43,325 nt of DNA from Solirubrobacterales bacterium (GTDB lineage: Bacteria > Actinomycetota > Thermoleophilia > Solirubrobacterales > Solirubrobacteraceae), in contig DAHUYL010000090.1 in assembly GCA_027315255.1 (NCBI GenBank), forward strand, positions 1 through 43,325. The letters run 5' to 3'. The notes below the pieces were generated by a model, which made no database searches, was not told the DNA's origin, and was given only the letters and a program-made list of their open reading frames with translations. Position numbers and translations under genes: made by a program. Positions 29,213-37,832 of this stretch are shown one piece after another (the stretch's first letter is position 1; each line of letters starts with the position of its first letter).

Positions 29213-30385
29213 ATGCAGATCGAGAGCCTGATCGCAACCGAGCACGGACGGCTGACCCGACGGCTGGCGGTGACGCTCGGCGGTGACGTTCATGCAGCCG
29301 AGGATCTGGCCCAGGAGGCGTTCGCGCGCGCCTGGCAACGCCTCCCGCGCGAGCTCGAGCACGAGCAGCAGCGAGCCTGGCTGCGCCGGACCGCCGGCAA
29401 CCTGGCGCTCGACGAGCTGCGCCGGCGCGCGCGCAGGCCCGCGGTCTCGCTCGACGACACCATGCGAAGCGCAGCCGGAACCAGCGGTCAGGCGCCGGCG
29501 CCGCATCAGCTGGCGTCGTACGAGGACGCCGAGCCGGATGCCGCCCGCGAGGCACTCGAGTCGCTCAGCGCACACGAGCGGTTCGTGTTGCTGCTGCGCT
29601 TCGATGCCGGCTTCGCTCACGCCGAGATCGCACGCCTGCTCGACGTCTCCGAGGAGGCGGCGCGCAAGCGCGTCGCCCGCGCGCGCTCGAGCTTCCTCAG
29701 CGCGTACCGAGCGATGCGGGCCGAGGCGCAGCCGCTCGTCCTGCTGCTGGCACGTGACGACGAGCCGCTCGGACCGTACGTGGCCTGGCTCGAGCACGCG
29801 GGCGCGCGGGTCCGTCAGCTCAGCAGCGAGCCGAGCGAGCGCGAGCTTGCGCTCGCCGGCGGGCTGGTGCTGACCGGCTCCGGCCGGGACGTGCACTCCT
29901 CGCTGTACGGCGAGTCGCCGCGGGCGCTGCGGGGCGATCCCAAGCTCGAGGAAGACCGCCAGGACCTGACCGTCGTACGGGCGGCGCTCACACTCGACCT
30001 TCCGATGATCGGCATCTGCCGGGGCCACCAGCTGCTGAACATCGCATCGGGCGGATCGCTCTACCAGGACATCGTGGAGGACGGCGCGACCGGGGGCGGC
30101 CACGAGCTCGGAAATCACCGATTGGACACCCACGACGACACCCGCTGCCGCCACCTGCTGGGAGTCCGGCCCCGGGTCAGCAGCTGCCACCACCAGGCGG
30201 TCCGGCGGCTCGGCAGGCGGCTGCGCGTCACCGCCAGCACGGCCGACGGGCTCGTCGAGATGATCGAGCGCGACGACCGCCGGTTCGCCGTCGGGCTGCA
30301 GTGGCACCCGGAGGATGCCTCCAGCGCTCCCGGCGCGCTCGTCGCCGAGGCATTGGTCGCGGCGGCCTCGCAGACGGCGGCGTGA
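29213..30385 (+). CDS. ECF sigma factor fused to class I glutamine amidotransferase / gamma-glutamyl hydrolase domain
   Basis: One uninterrupted 390-residue frame with two complete parts. Residues 1-75 are sigma-70 region 2 (AEDLAQEAFARAWQRLPREL, then AWLRRTAGNLALDELRRRAR). About 108-165 are region 4 with its helix-turn-helix (LSAHERFVLLLRFDAGFAHA, then EIARLLDVSEEAARKRVARA). From about 170 a GATase/peptidase C26 domain (PuuD-like) follows: GLVLTGSGRDVHSSLYGE, the nucleophile elbow MIGICRGHQLLNIASGGSLY (Cys269), VSSCHHQAV and GLQWHPED (His365, Glu367), so the triad is intact. There is almost no linker and no anti-sigma gene next door. Function inference: transcription initiation controlled by, or coupled to, a gamma-glutamyl compound. 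Confidence 0.9.
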   Translation: MQIESLIATEHGRLTRRLAVTLGGDVHAAEDLAQEAFARAWQRLPRELEHEQQRAWLRRTAGNLALDELRRRARRPAVSLDDTMRSAAGTSGQAPAPHQLASYEDAEPDAAREALESLSAHERFVLLLRFDAGFAHAEIARLLDVSEEAARKRVARARSSFLSAYRAMRAEAQPLVLLLARDDEPLGPYVAWLEHAGARVRQLSSEPSERELALAGGLVLTGSGRDVHSSLYGESPRALRGDPKLEEDRQDLTVVRAALTLDLPMIGICRGHQLLNIASGGSLYQDIVEDGATGGGHELGNHRLDTHDDTRCRHLLGVRPRVSSCHHQAVRRLGRRLRVTASTADGLVEMIERDDRRFAVGLQWHPEDASSAPGALVAEALVAAASQTAA

Positions 30386-30394
30386 GCCCTGCAC

Positions 30395-30425
30395 GTAAGG
30401 CCCCTGCGCCCGCGGGTAAGGCCCC
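30395..30425 (+). repeat. direct repeat GTAAGGCCCC with 21-bp period
   Basis: GTAAGGCCCC occurs at 30395-30404 and 30416-30425, two helical turns apart, just after the sigma-amidotransferase stop and about 100 bp before the next start. It could be a protein-binding site, or simply a decayed low-complexity coding tail (a KAPAP-like repeat in one frame). Confidence 0.35.
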
Positions 30426-30521
30426 GGCTCCGCCGATCGGTTGCGATCTGCCGATGACACCCGCGCCGGCGCAGTCCAGGCTCCCATGAGACGAAGGAAT
30501 CGAACCCGGGAGACGAACACG

Positions 30522-30956
30522 ATGAACTCAGCCCTGAACTACGCCCTGACAAGCGCCCGCGCGGGCGAGCTGGGCCGCGTCGGCGGTTCGTCGATGCCAC
30601 CGCTCCCTCGCAGGCAGCGGAGTCGCAAGCCGCAGGCGACGGCGGGATCGGCGCACTGGCCGGTCACGCTGCGGCTCGCATCGCCCGACGACAGCCTCGA
30701 GCTGGCCCGGCTCGCCGAGCTCGACAGCGCGACCCCACCGCCCGCGCCGGTGCTGCTCGCCGAGGTCGACGGCGAGCTGCGGGTGGCGCTGTCGCTGGCC
30801 GACGGAACGGTGGTGGCGGATCCGTTCCACCCGACGCTCGAGCTCGTGCAGCTCCTGCGGCGGCGGGCCCGGCAGCTGCACGCGCCGGCGCGATCGCGCC
30901 CGCGCCGGATCCTCGCCCGCCTGGCGGACCAGCTGCCCGCCTGGCGTCAGGCTTGA
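30522..30956 (+). CDS. small hypothetical protein, basic N-terminal half
   Basis: A 144-residue protein starting MNSALNYALTSARAGELGRV. The first third is basic and probably disordered (LPRRQRSRKPQATAG). The middle is a short alpha/beta unit (VTLRLASPDDSLELARLAEL, then APVLLAEVDGELRVALSLAD and GTVVADPFHPTLELVQLLRR) that resembles the beginning of a GNAT fold, but with no acetyl-CoA loop. The end is again basic (ARSRPRRILARLADQ). No signal peptide or membrane segment. It is on the same strand 136 bp after the sigma-amidotransferase gene and convergent with the stress-protein gene. No confident family. Confidence 0.65.
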   Translation: MNSALNYALTSARAGELGRVGGSSMPPLPRRQRSRKPQATAGSAHWPVTLRLASPDDSLELARLAELDSATPPPAPVLLAEVDGELRVALSLADGTVVADPFHPTLELVQLLRRRARQLHAPARSRPRRILARLADQLPAWRQA

Positions 30957-30975
30957 CGAGCACGTGGTGCCCGGG

Positions 30976-31506
30976 CTAGCGTCGCAGGTGCGCTGGCCAG
31001 TGGATCGCCCCGGCGGGCGGGCCGCCGGGCCAGACGAGCGCCACCGTGCACGGAGCGTGATCGACGACGAAGCGGGCGTGGCGGCCCAGGCTGCCGGGCC
31101 CGGGTCGCCTGTCGTCGCCGTCGCGCCCCAGCACCAGGAGGTCGGCGTCGGCGCACGCCTCGAGCACCTCGCGCTCGAGGCGCCCGCGCCGCGCGAGCAG
31201 CCGCACGCTCGACTCGCCCGACGGCGACCGCGCGGGCTGCCCCCAGGCCGCCTCGAGCCGGTCGCGCGCCGACTCGAGCAGCGCCCGGGCCCCGTGCTCG
31301 GCGATCGCGTGCATCGGCTGCTCGCGCTCGTGCCGTGGCGGCGGGTGGCGGCCGAGCAGCCGGCCCGGGCCGCCGGCGACGAGCCCCTCGACGTCGGTCG
31401 CGGCGACGTGCAGCAGCGTCACCTCCGCGTCGGGCGCGAGCAGCATCGCGGCCTGGTCGACGCATCCTTCCCACCCGCTCTCCGTGATCCACACAAGCGC
31501 TCGCAT
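30976..31506 (-). CDS. universal stress protein (UspA) family
   Basis: A 176-residue UspA-type nucleotide-binding protein. It starts MRALVWITESGWEGCVDQAA with the usual first strand, then DAEVTLLHVAATDVEG, a helical part (ARALLESARDRLEAAW), EVLEACADADLLVLGRDGDD and the C-terminal GSLGRHARFVVDHAPCTVALV, which contains the G-x-x-G-x9-S/T-like pattern partly altered (H and D appear in place of the usual Ser). ATP binding is therefore uncertain. Its ATG overlaps the transporter stop by one base (TGATG), so it is translated with the ArsB-like transporter. Confidence 0.85.
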   Translation of the reverse strand: MRALVWITESGWEGCVDQAAMLLAPDAEVTLLHVAATDVEGLVAGGPGRLLGRHPPPRHEREQPMHAIAEHGARALLESARDRLEAAWGQPARSPSGESSVRLLARRGRLEREVLEACADADLLVLGRDGDDRRPGPGSLGRHARFVVDHAPCTVALVWPGGPPAGAIHWPAHLRR

Positions 31507-32747
31507 CAGACGACGTGCAGAGCCAACCACAGCGCGGCCGTCGATGCCACGAGCACGGCGGGAACGGTCCGTACCCCGAGCAACGTGAACTCGGCGATGT
31601 CGGTGTCGTGGTCGTGGGCATGGACGATCCGGCGCCACAGCAGCGTCGCGAGCGACCCGACGTAGCTGAGGTTCGGACCGACGCCGACCCCGATCAGCAT
31701 CGCCAGGACCGCGCCGGTCCCCGAGGCGGCCGCGACCGGGACGACGATCAGGGTCGCGGGAAGGTTGTTGACGAGGTTCGCGAGCACCGCGCTGATCGCC
31801 GCGACGCCGAGCAGCGCCGGCAGGCCGTCGCCGGGCGGCAGCAGCGAGCGGATCAGAGACGACAGGCCGTGCTCGCCGGCGGCCGCGACGATCACGCCGA
31901 GTGCGAGCACGAACACGAGGAACGCCGGCTCGGCGGCGAGCGCAAGCTCGAGCGGCCGCGGCGGCCGCCGCACGGTCAGGGCGCCGGCGCCGGCCGCGGC
32001 GAACCAGACCGGCGCGACCCGAAGCGCCGACGAGGCCGCGAACCCGGCGAGCGTCAGCGCGACGACCGCCAGCGCATACGCCGGCGGTGCCGGCTCACGG
32101 GCCGGCACCGCCGCGCCCGGCGGCTCTCGGCCCCGGACCGGCCGCAGCGCGCCCGCGAACGCACGGCTCAGCACCACCCACTCGACCGCCAGCGCAACCA
32201 TCCACGGCAGCGCCATCAGTGCCGCGAATCGCGTGAACGAGATCCCGGCGGCCGCGAACGCGAGCAGGTTCGTCAGGTTCGAGACCGGGAGCAGCAGCGA
32301 CGCCGAGTTCGCGAGGTGCGAGCAGGCGTAGACGTGCGGCCGCGGATCGGCGCGCACCCGCGCGGCGGTCGCGAACACGACCGGCGTCAGCAGCACGACC
32401 GTCGCGTCGAGGCTGAGCACGGCGGTCGTGCCGGCCGCCGCCGCGAACACCAGCGCCAGCAGCCGGCGCGGCCGGCCTGACGCGCCGCGTGCGATCAGCG
32501 CCCCGAGCGCGTCGAACACCCCCGCGCGGCGGCAGCCGTCGGCCAGCACGAGCAGCGCCGCCAGGAACCCGACCGTCGGCCCCAGCCGGTCGAACGCGCG
32601 GCGCGCGCCGTCGAGCGAGATCGCACCGGTCGCAACGAGGACTGCCGCGCCCGCGACCGCCACCGCCCAGTCGGGCGCTCTGCGCGAGCGCGCGATCGCC
32701 GCCGCCAGGCTGGCGGCAAGCGCCGCCAGCGCGATCGCCTCGCTCAT
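31506..32747 (-). CDS. ArsB/NhaD-superfamily membrane transporter
   Basis: A 413-residue permease with about eleven to twelve hydrophobic segments, in the ion-transporter superfamily that includes ArsB arsenite pumps, NhaD antiporters and SLC13 carriers. The repeated re-entrant signatures are LANSASLLLPVSNLTNLLAF and LANLVNNLPATLIVVPVA, followed by IGVGVGPNLSYVGSLATLLW, typical of the superfamily. I cannot say whether the substrate is arsenite, sodium or an organic anion; no arsenic genes (arsC, arsR, acr3) lie nearby. It is upstream of and coupled to a universal stress protein. A 42-bp perfect palindrome lies 70 bp before its start. Confidence 0.82.
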   Translation of the reverse strand: MSEAIALAALAASLAAAIARSRRAPDWAVAVAGAAVLVATGAISLDGARRAFDRLGPTVGFLAALLVLADGCRRAGVFDALGALIARGASGRPRRLLALVFAAAAGTTAVLSLDATVVLLTPVVFATAARVRADPRPHVYACSHLANSASLLLPVSNLTNLLAFAAAGISFTRFAALMALPWMVALAVEWVVLSRAFAGALRPVRGREPPGAAVPAREPAPPAYALAVVALTLAGFAASSALRVAPVWFAAAGAGALTVRRPPRPLELALAAEPAFLVFVLALGVIVAAAGEHGLSSLIRSLLPPGDGLPALLGVAAISAVLANLVNNLPATLIVVPVAAASGTGAVLAMLIGVGVGPNLSYVGSLATLLWRRIVHAHDHDTDIAEFTLLGVRTVPAVLVASTAALWLALHVV

Positions 32748-32817
32748 CCCCGGATGATCGCCGACCTCGCGCTCCTGACCGAGGCAGCGGGTCTCCGTAG
32801 GGCTAGGGGGAGGAGAT

Positions 32818-32859
32818 CGATGGGCCTAATGCCGGCTATAGCCGGCATTAGGCCCATCG
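32818..32859. terminator. 42-bp perfect palindrome (21-bp arms, no spacer)
   Basis: Positions 32818-32838 are the exact reverse complement of 32839-32859; the centre reads CTATAG. As RNA it would form a very stable stem of about 19 bp with a four-base loop on either strand. It begins 3 bp after the stop of the HD-domain gene on the minus strand, so it probably ends that transcript. No U-run follows. Its length and perfection exceed the other hairpins in the window. Confidence 0.75.
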
Positions 32860-32862
32860 CTC

Positions 32863-33720
<858 letters not shown>

Positions 33721-33745
33721 CCACCCATCATGTACGGTGGGCCGG

Positions 33746-34633
33746 ATGCAGCCGCTGCAATGGGATTACCGGCCTGACGGGCTCCGCGCTCCCGCGCTGG
33801 TGTGCGCGTTCAAGGGCTGGAACGACGCCGCCGACGCGGCCTCCTCGGCGCTGACGTTCGTCGGCGAGGCACTCGGCGCGCGCCGGTTCGCGACGATCGA
33901 CCCCGAGGAGTTCTACGACTTCCAGGCCACCCGCCCGCGGATCAAGCTGGTCGAGGGCCAGACGCGCGCGATCGAATGGCCCGAGGTCGAGCTGTACGAG
34001 GCGCGCGTCCCGCGCGCGCCGCGCGACCTCGTGCTGCTGTCCGGCGCCGAACCGTCCTTCCGCTGGCGGACGTTCACCTCGCTGATCGTCGAGCTCGGCG
34101 AGGCGATCGGCGTGCAGCTGGTCGTGACGCTGGGCGCGCTCCTGGCCGACGTGCCGCACACGCGCGACATCGCGATCACCGGGCTGGCGTCCGATCCGGC
34201 GCTGGTCCAGCGGCTCGGGCTGACCCAGTCGACCTACGAGGGCCCGACCGGGATCGTCGGCGTGCTGCACGGCGCCTGCCAGGCGGCGGGCGTCCCGTCG
34301 GCCAGCCTGTGGGCGGCGGTGCCCCACTACATCGCGGCGGCGCCGAACCCGAAGGCGGCGCTGGCGCTCGTGCGCAAGCTCGAGGGGCTCGTCGGCGTCG
34401 TCGTCGACGCCTCCGGGCTCGAGACGGCGGCCGTCGAGTACGAGCGCCAGGTCAACGCCGCGGTCCAGTCCGACCCGGACGTGGCGGCGTTCGTCGAGCG
34501 GCTCGAGCGGGCCGCGCGCGCCGAGGAGGACCCGACCGAGCTCCCCTCGGGCGAGACGATCGCCCGCGACCTGATGCGGTTCCTGCGCCAGCGCGAGGAG
34601 GACGAGCCGCCGGGGTCCGGGCCGCCGAGCTGA
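33746..34633 (+). CDS. PAC2-family protein (proteasome assembly chaperone-like)
   Basis: A 295-residue soluble protein of the PAC2 family, found widely in actinobacteria. Family features are the start APALVCAFKGWNDAADAASS, the strand DLVLLSGAEPSFRWRTFTSL, VVTLGALLADVPHTRDIAIT, YEGPTGIVGVLHGACQAAGV and SLWAAVPHYIAAAPNPKAAL. The C-terminal region is helical and acidic (YERQVNAAVQSDPDVAAFVE). In eukaryotes PAC2 assists proteasome assembly; in bacteria the role is unknown, and no proteasome genes are in this window. ATG at 33746 fits the family start and is 25 bp from the divergent HD gene. It is convergent with the helicase-nuclease gene. Confidence 0.88.
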   Translation: MQPLQWDYRPDGLRAPALVCAFKGWNDAADAASSALTFVGEALGARRFATIDPEEFYDFQATRPRIKLVEGQTRAIEWPEVELYEARVPRAPRDLVLLSGAEPSFRWRTFTSLIVELGEAIGVQLVVTLGALLADVPHTRDIAITGLASDPALVQRLGLTQSTYEGPTGIVGVLHGACQAAGVPSASLWAAVPHYIAAAPNPKAALALVRKLEGLVGVVVDASGLETAAVEYERQVNAAVQSDPDVAAFVERLERAARAEEDPTELPSGETIARDLMRFLRQREEDEPPGSGPPS

Positions 34634-34644
34634 CGAGGCGTAGC

Positions 34645-34676
34645 CGGTGATGGCGAGCCACAAGCCGCCATCACCG
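34645..34676. terminator. 11-bp perfect hairpin between convergent genes
   Basis: Arms 34645-34655 and 34666-34676 are exact reverse complements with a 10-base loop, in the 55-bp gap between the PAC2 gene and the helicase-nuclease gene. No U-run. Likely a two-way terminator. Confidence 0.65.
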
Positions 34677-34688
34677 TGACAACCGCCC

Positions 34689-37600
34689 TCACCGCTCGGC
34701 GGCGGGGCACATCAACCGGTAGTCGCACAGCGCGCACGCGGCCGGCGACGGGGTCGGCTCGAACTCCTGCGCGCGGATCCCCTCGGCGACCTCGAGTGCG
34801 ACCGCGCGGATCCAGTCCTCGTCGGCGTCGACCGCGACCTTCGCGTCGTCGAGCAGGTAGTAGTAGGCGCCGCGGCCCGCCTCGAGCGCCCATGCCTCGC
34901 GGGCGCCGATCGCGTACAGCGACAGCTGCACGTCCTCGGCCAGCTGCGCCGCCGAGCGCGGACGGCCCGTCTTGTAGTCGATCAGCTCGTACTCGCCGCC
35001 GGGCAGCCGGTCGACGCGGTCGACTCGGCCGCGCAGCAGGTGCGGCCCCAACTTGAAGCTGAACTTACGTTCGAACCAGACCGGCTCGCCCGGGTCGGTC
35101 TGCGCCCGCTCGTGGTAGCGGCTGAGCACCGCCGCCGCCTTCCCGCGCAGCTGGCGCTCCTCCTCGGAGTCGCCGAACCCGCCGCGGCGCCAGGCCGCGT
35201 CGAGCAGCCCGAGCAGCTCGGCGAGCGAGGCGGTGCTGCCGTCGCCCGCGTGGAAGCGCTCGAGCACCTGGTGCATGACGATCCCGAAGCGCTGATGGAC
35301 GGTCGGCTCCTGCGGGATCCGGAAGACGCGCGCGAACTTGTAGCGCAGCGGGCAGGCGCGGTAGGTGTCGATGTCGGTCGCGGACATGATCACCCCGTCG
35401 CCGCGGATCGGCAGGAAGCGCTCGAGCGACGGCTCGTCGCGTGCGGCCAGCACCTGGGCGCGCCGGCGGGTGTCGCGGTCGGCGTCGAGCAGGTAGCCGT
35501 CGAGCGGCGAGCAGCTCAGGATCTCGCGCTGCTCGGCCGTCACCGCCTGGGCGATCCGGCCGTTGACGTCGTGCAGCGCCTCGGCCACGCCGTCGCCGCC
35601 CCCGCGGGCGATCAGCGCCGCCACCTTCAGCAGCTCGAGGTAGCGGACGACCGCGTGCGAGACGTCGAGATCGGTGTCGAACCGCAGCTCGCCGAGCCGG
35701 CCGCCAGCGCGGATCGTCCCCTCGAGCAGCTCGTCGCGCAGCATCCGGTAGGTCGCGTGCAGCGCCTCGGCGGGTCCGAACAGCTGCTCGTCGCGGTCCT
35801 GCCAGTCGGCGCCGATCGCGACCCGGGCGGTCTCGACCTCGGGGGCCGGAGCCAGGGCTGCGTCCCGCTCGCCGGCGGCCGGGTAGGCGAGCACCGTGCG
35901 GGCGCAGGCGCGGCTGGCGGCGACGTACAGCCGCTGGCGCAGCGCGGCGCGGTGAACGGCCTCGCCGTCAGGGGGTAGCTGCTCGCGCAGCAGCGCGTCG
36001 GGGATCGGCTCGGGGTGCGACACCGCGAGCCCGGCGTGGAGGCCGAGCACGAACACGTGGCGGACCTCGAGCCCGCCGGTCGCGTCGAGCGCCAGCACCT
36101 GGACGGCTTCGCGGCTGGCCCCGAGGTCGGGCTCCTCGTGCTCGCGCAGGCCGAAGTCGGCGACCGCGGCGAGGTGCCGGGCGAACTCGCGGGCGCTCGA
36201 CTGGGGCCGGCGGGCGGTGTACGCCGCCGCCAGCTCTCCGAACCGCGCCAGCGCAAGCAGCCGCTCGACCACGTCCGCCTGCGCGGCGAACAGCTGCTGG
36301 CGGCGCAGCCCGAGACGCTCGATCAGCCGGTGCGCGTACAGGTCGGGCCGCGTCGTGTCGACGTGCGCGGCTGACGCGCGGTAGAGCTTGAGGAACAGGC
36401 GGATCCGCTCGCGCGCCTCCGGCGGCACCTGCGGCGACTCGGTCGCGGCGGCGAGCGCGGCGACCATGTCGAGCCGGCGCCGGCGGGCGATCTGGGTGCA
36501 GCGGGCGATGTCGACGCTACGCAGCTCGACCGGCGGCCGCGCGAGCGCCCGGACGACCGCTGCGGCATCGCTCGGGTCGGCGAGCAGCCGGTGCCACGCG
36601 AGCAGGTCGCGGATCTCGGCGCGCTGGAAGAACGCCGCCTCGCCGACGAGCCGGTGCGGGACCGCCCGCTCCTCGAGCGCGACCGAGACCGCCCGGCCCT
36701 CGCGGCCGACCTCGGGCACGAGCACCGCGATCTCGCCGGGAGGGACCTGCTCGCGGGCGATCAGCCGCTCGATCTCGGCGGCGGTCGCCTGCGCCTGCGC
36801 GCGCTCGTTCGCGCAGCGCCAGAACTCGACGCCGGGGATCTCGCCGGCGGCCTTGGGGCTCGCCGGCTCTGGTGGCGGGCTGACCGCCGGCGCAGATCCG
36901 GTCACGAGCGCCCACGCCGCGCGCATCACGGGGTCCGGGCAGCGGTGCGAGCCGAGCAGCCGCACGACCCGGGTGCCGGCCGTCTCGAACGCGCGCAGGC
37001 ACTGCGCACCGGCGCCGCGGAACCGCCGCAGCGCCGCGTTCTCGTCGCCGGCGGCGGTCAGTGCCGGACCCGCGACCGCGCGCGCCAGCGTCGCGGGGCC
37101 GAGGTCGAGCTCCTGGGCGTCGTCGACGAGCACGTGGGCGAACGGCTGGCGCGCGCTCGGGCGCTCGCGCAGGAGCCGCAGCGCGAGCCTGACGAGGTCG
37201 CCCGCGTCGCATGCGCCCGCTTCGCGCAGCATCCGTTCGTGGGCGCGGAACACCTCGGCGAACTCGCGCTCGAGCGTGGCGTCCGGGTCGCCGTCGGAGA
37301 GCGCGGCGGCCCAGCGCCCGTAGTCCTCGGCGCCGATCAGCTCGGCCTTGAGTCGGTCGATCCGGCGGATGAAGCCGCCGAACAGGGCGGCCGCGTTGCC
37401 GCCGAAGTCGTGGTGCTGCAGCTGCAGCTCGTCGATCCGCTCGGCCAGCATCGCCAGCCTGTCGCCCGCGCCGAGGGTCGCGTCGAGCAGCTCGCGGCGG
37501 CTGCCGGCACGCCGCAGGATCGCGGCGGCGAACGCTGCCGGCGCCACCACCAGGAGCTCGCTGTAGCCATCGCTCAGCGCCTGCTCGAGTCGCGCCCGGG

Positions 37601-37823
37601 CGGCGTCGGCGCGCGCCTGCGAGGGGACGAGCAGGACGATCCGGTCGGGCAGCGCGCCGTGCTCAGCGAGCCAGCGAAAACGGTCCTCGAGCAGGGTGGT
37701 CTTGCCGGTGCCCGCGGGGCCGAGCAGCAGCAGAGGACCGCCCGCGTGGGCGATCAACTCCTCGCGGCTGGGCGCCTCGCCCGGTGCTGGCAGGGTCGCG
37801 GTCGGCACTGCGTCTGACAGCAT
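34689..37823 (-). CDS. UvrD-like helicase with C-terminal Fe-S PD-(D/E)XK nuclease (AdnA/AddB-like)
   Basis: A 1044-residue protein. The N-terminal superfamily I helicase has Walker A GPAGTGKTTL (Lys41) and a Walker B-like HVLVDDAQELDLGPA, with DDAQ where UvrD proteins have DE; AdnA-type proteins show a similar variant. Further motifs are LLGSHRCPDPVMRAAW, then VLALDATGGLEVRHVFVLGL and LYVAASRACARTVLAYP. The C-terminal nuclease has TDIDTYRACPLRYKFAR (first Cys), GRVDRVDRLPGGEYELIDYK (the D and DxK catalytic pattern) and ACALCDYRLMCP (C-x2-C-x5-C), a four-Cys Fe-S staple. It probably processes DNA ends in recombination/repair. No AdnB or AddA partner is next to it. ATG 37823 lies 9 bp from the divergent gene. 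Confidence 0.9.
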   Translation of the reverse strand: MLSDAVPTATLPAPGEAPSREELIAHAGGPLLLLGPAGTGKTTLLEDRFRWLAEHGALPDRIVLLVPSQARADAARARLEQALSDGYSELLVVAPAAFAAAILRRAGSRRELLDATLGAGDRLAMLAERIDELQLQHHDFGGNAAALFGGFIRRIDRLKAELIGAEDYGRWAAALSDGDPDATLEREFAEVFRAHERMLREAGACDAGDLVRLALRLLRERPSARQPFAHVLVDDAQELDLGPATLARAVAGPALTAAGDENAALRRFRGAGAQCLRAFETAGTRVVRLLGSHRCPDPVMRAAWALVTGSAPAVSPPPEPASPKAAGEIPGVEFWRCANERAQAQATAAEIERLIAREQVPPGEIAVLVPEVGREGRAVSVALEERAVPHRLVGEAAFFQRAEIRDLLAWHRLLADPSDAAAVVRALARPPVELRSVDIARCTQIARRRRLDMVAALAAATESPQVPPEARERIRLFLKLYRASAAHVDTTRPDLYAHRLIERLGLRRQQLFAAQADVVERLLALARFGELAAAYTARRPQSSAREFARHLAAVADFGLREHEEPDLGASREAVQVLALDATGGLEVRHVFVLGLHAGLAVSHPEPIPDALLREQLPPDGEAVHRAALRQRLYVAASRACARTVLAYPAAGERDAALAPAPEVETARVAIGADWQDRDEQLFGPAEALHATYRMLRDELLEGTIRAGGRLGELRFDTDLDVSHAVVRYLELLKVAALIARGGGDGVAEALHDVNGRIAQAVTAEQREILSCSPLDGYLLDADRDTRRRAQVLAARDEPSLERFLPIRGDGVIMSATDIDTYRACPLRYKFARVFRIPQEPTVHQRFGIVMHQVLERFHAGDGSTASLAELLGLLDAAWRRGGFGDSEEERQLRGKAAAVLSRYHERAQTDPGEPVWFERKFSFKLGPHLLRGRVDRVDRLPGGEYELIDYKTGRPRSAAQLAEDVQLSLYAIGAREAWALEAGRGAYYYLLDDAKVAVDADEDWIRAVALEVAEGIRAQEFEPTPSPAACALCDYRLMCPAAER

Positions 37824-37832
37824 AGGTCGCAG

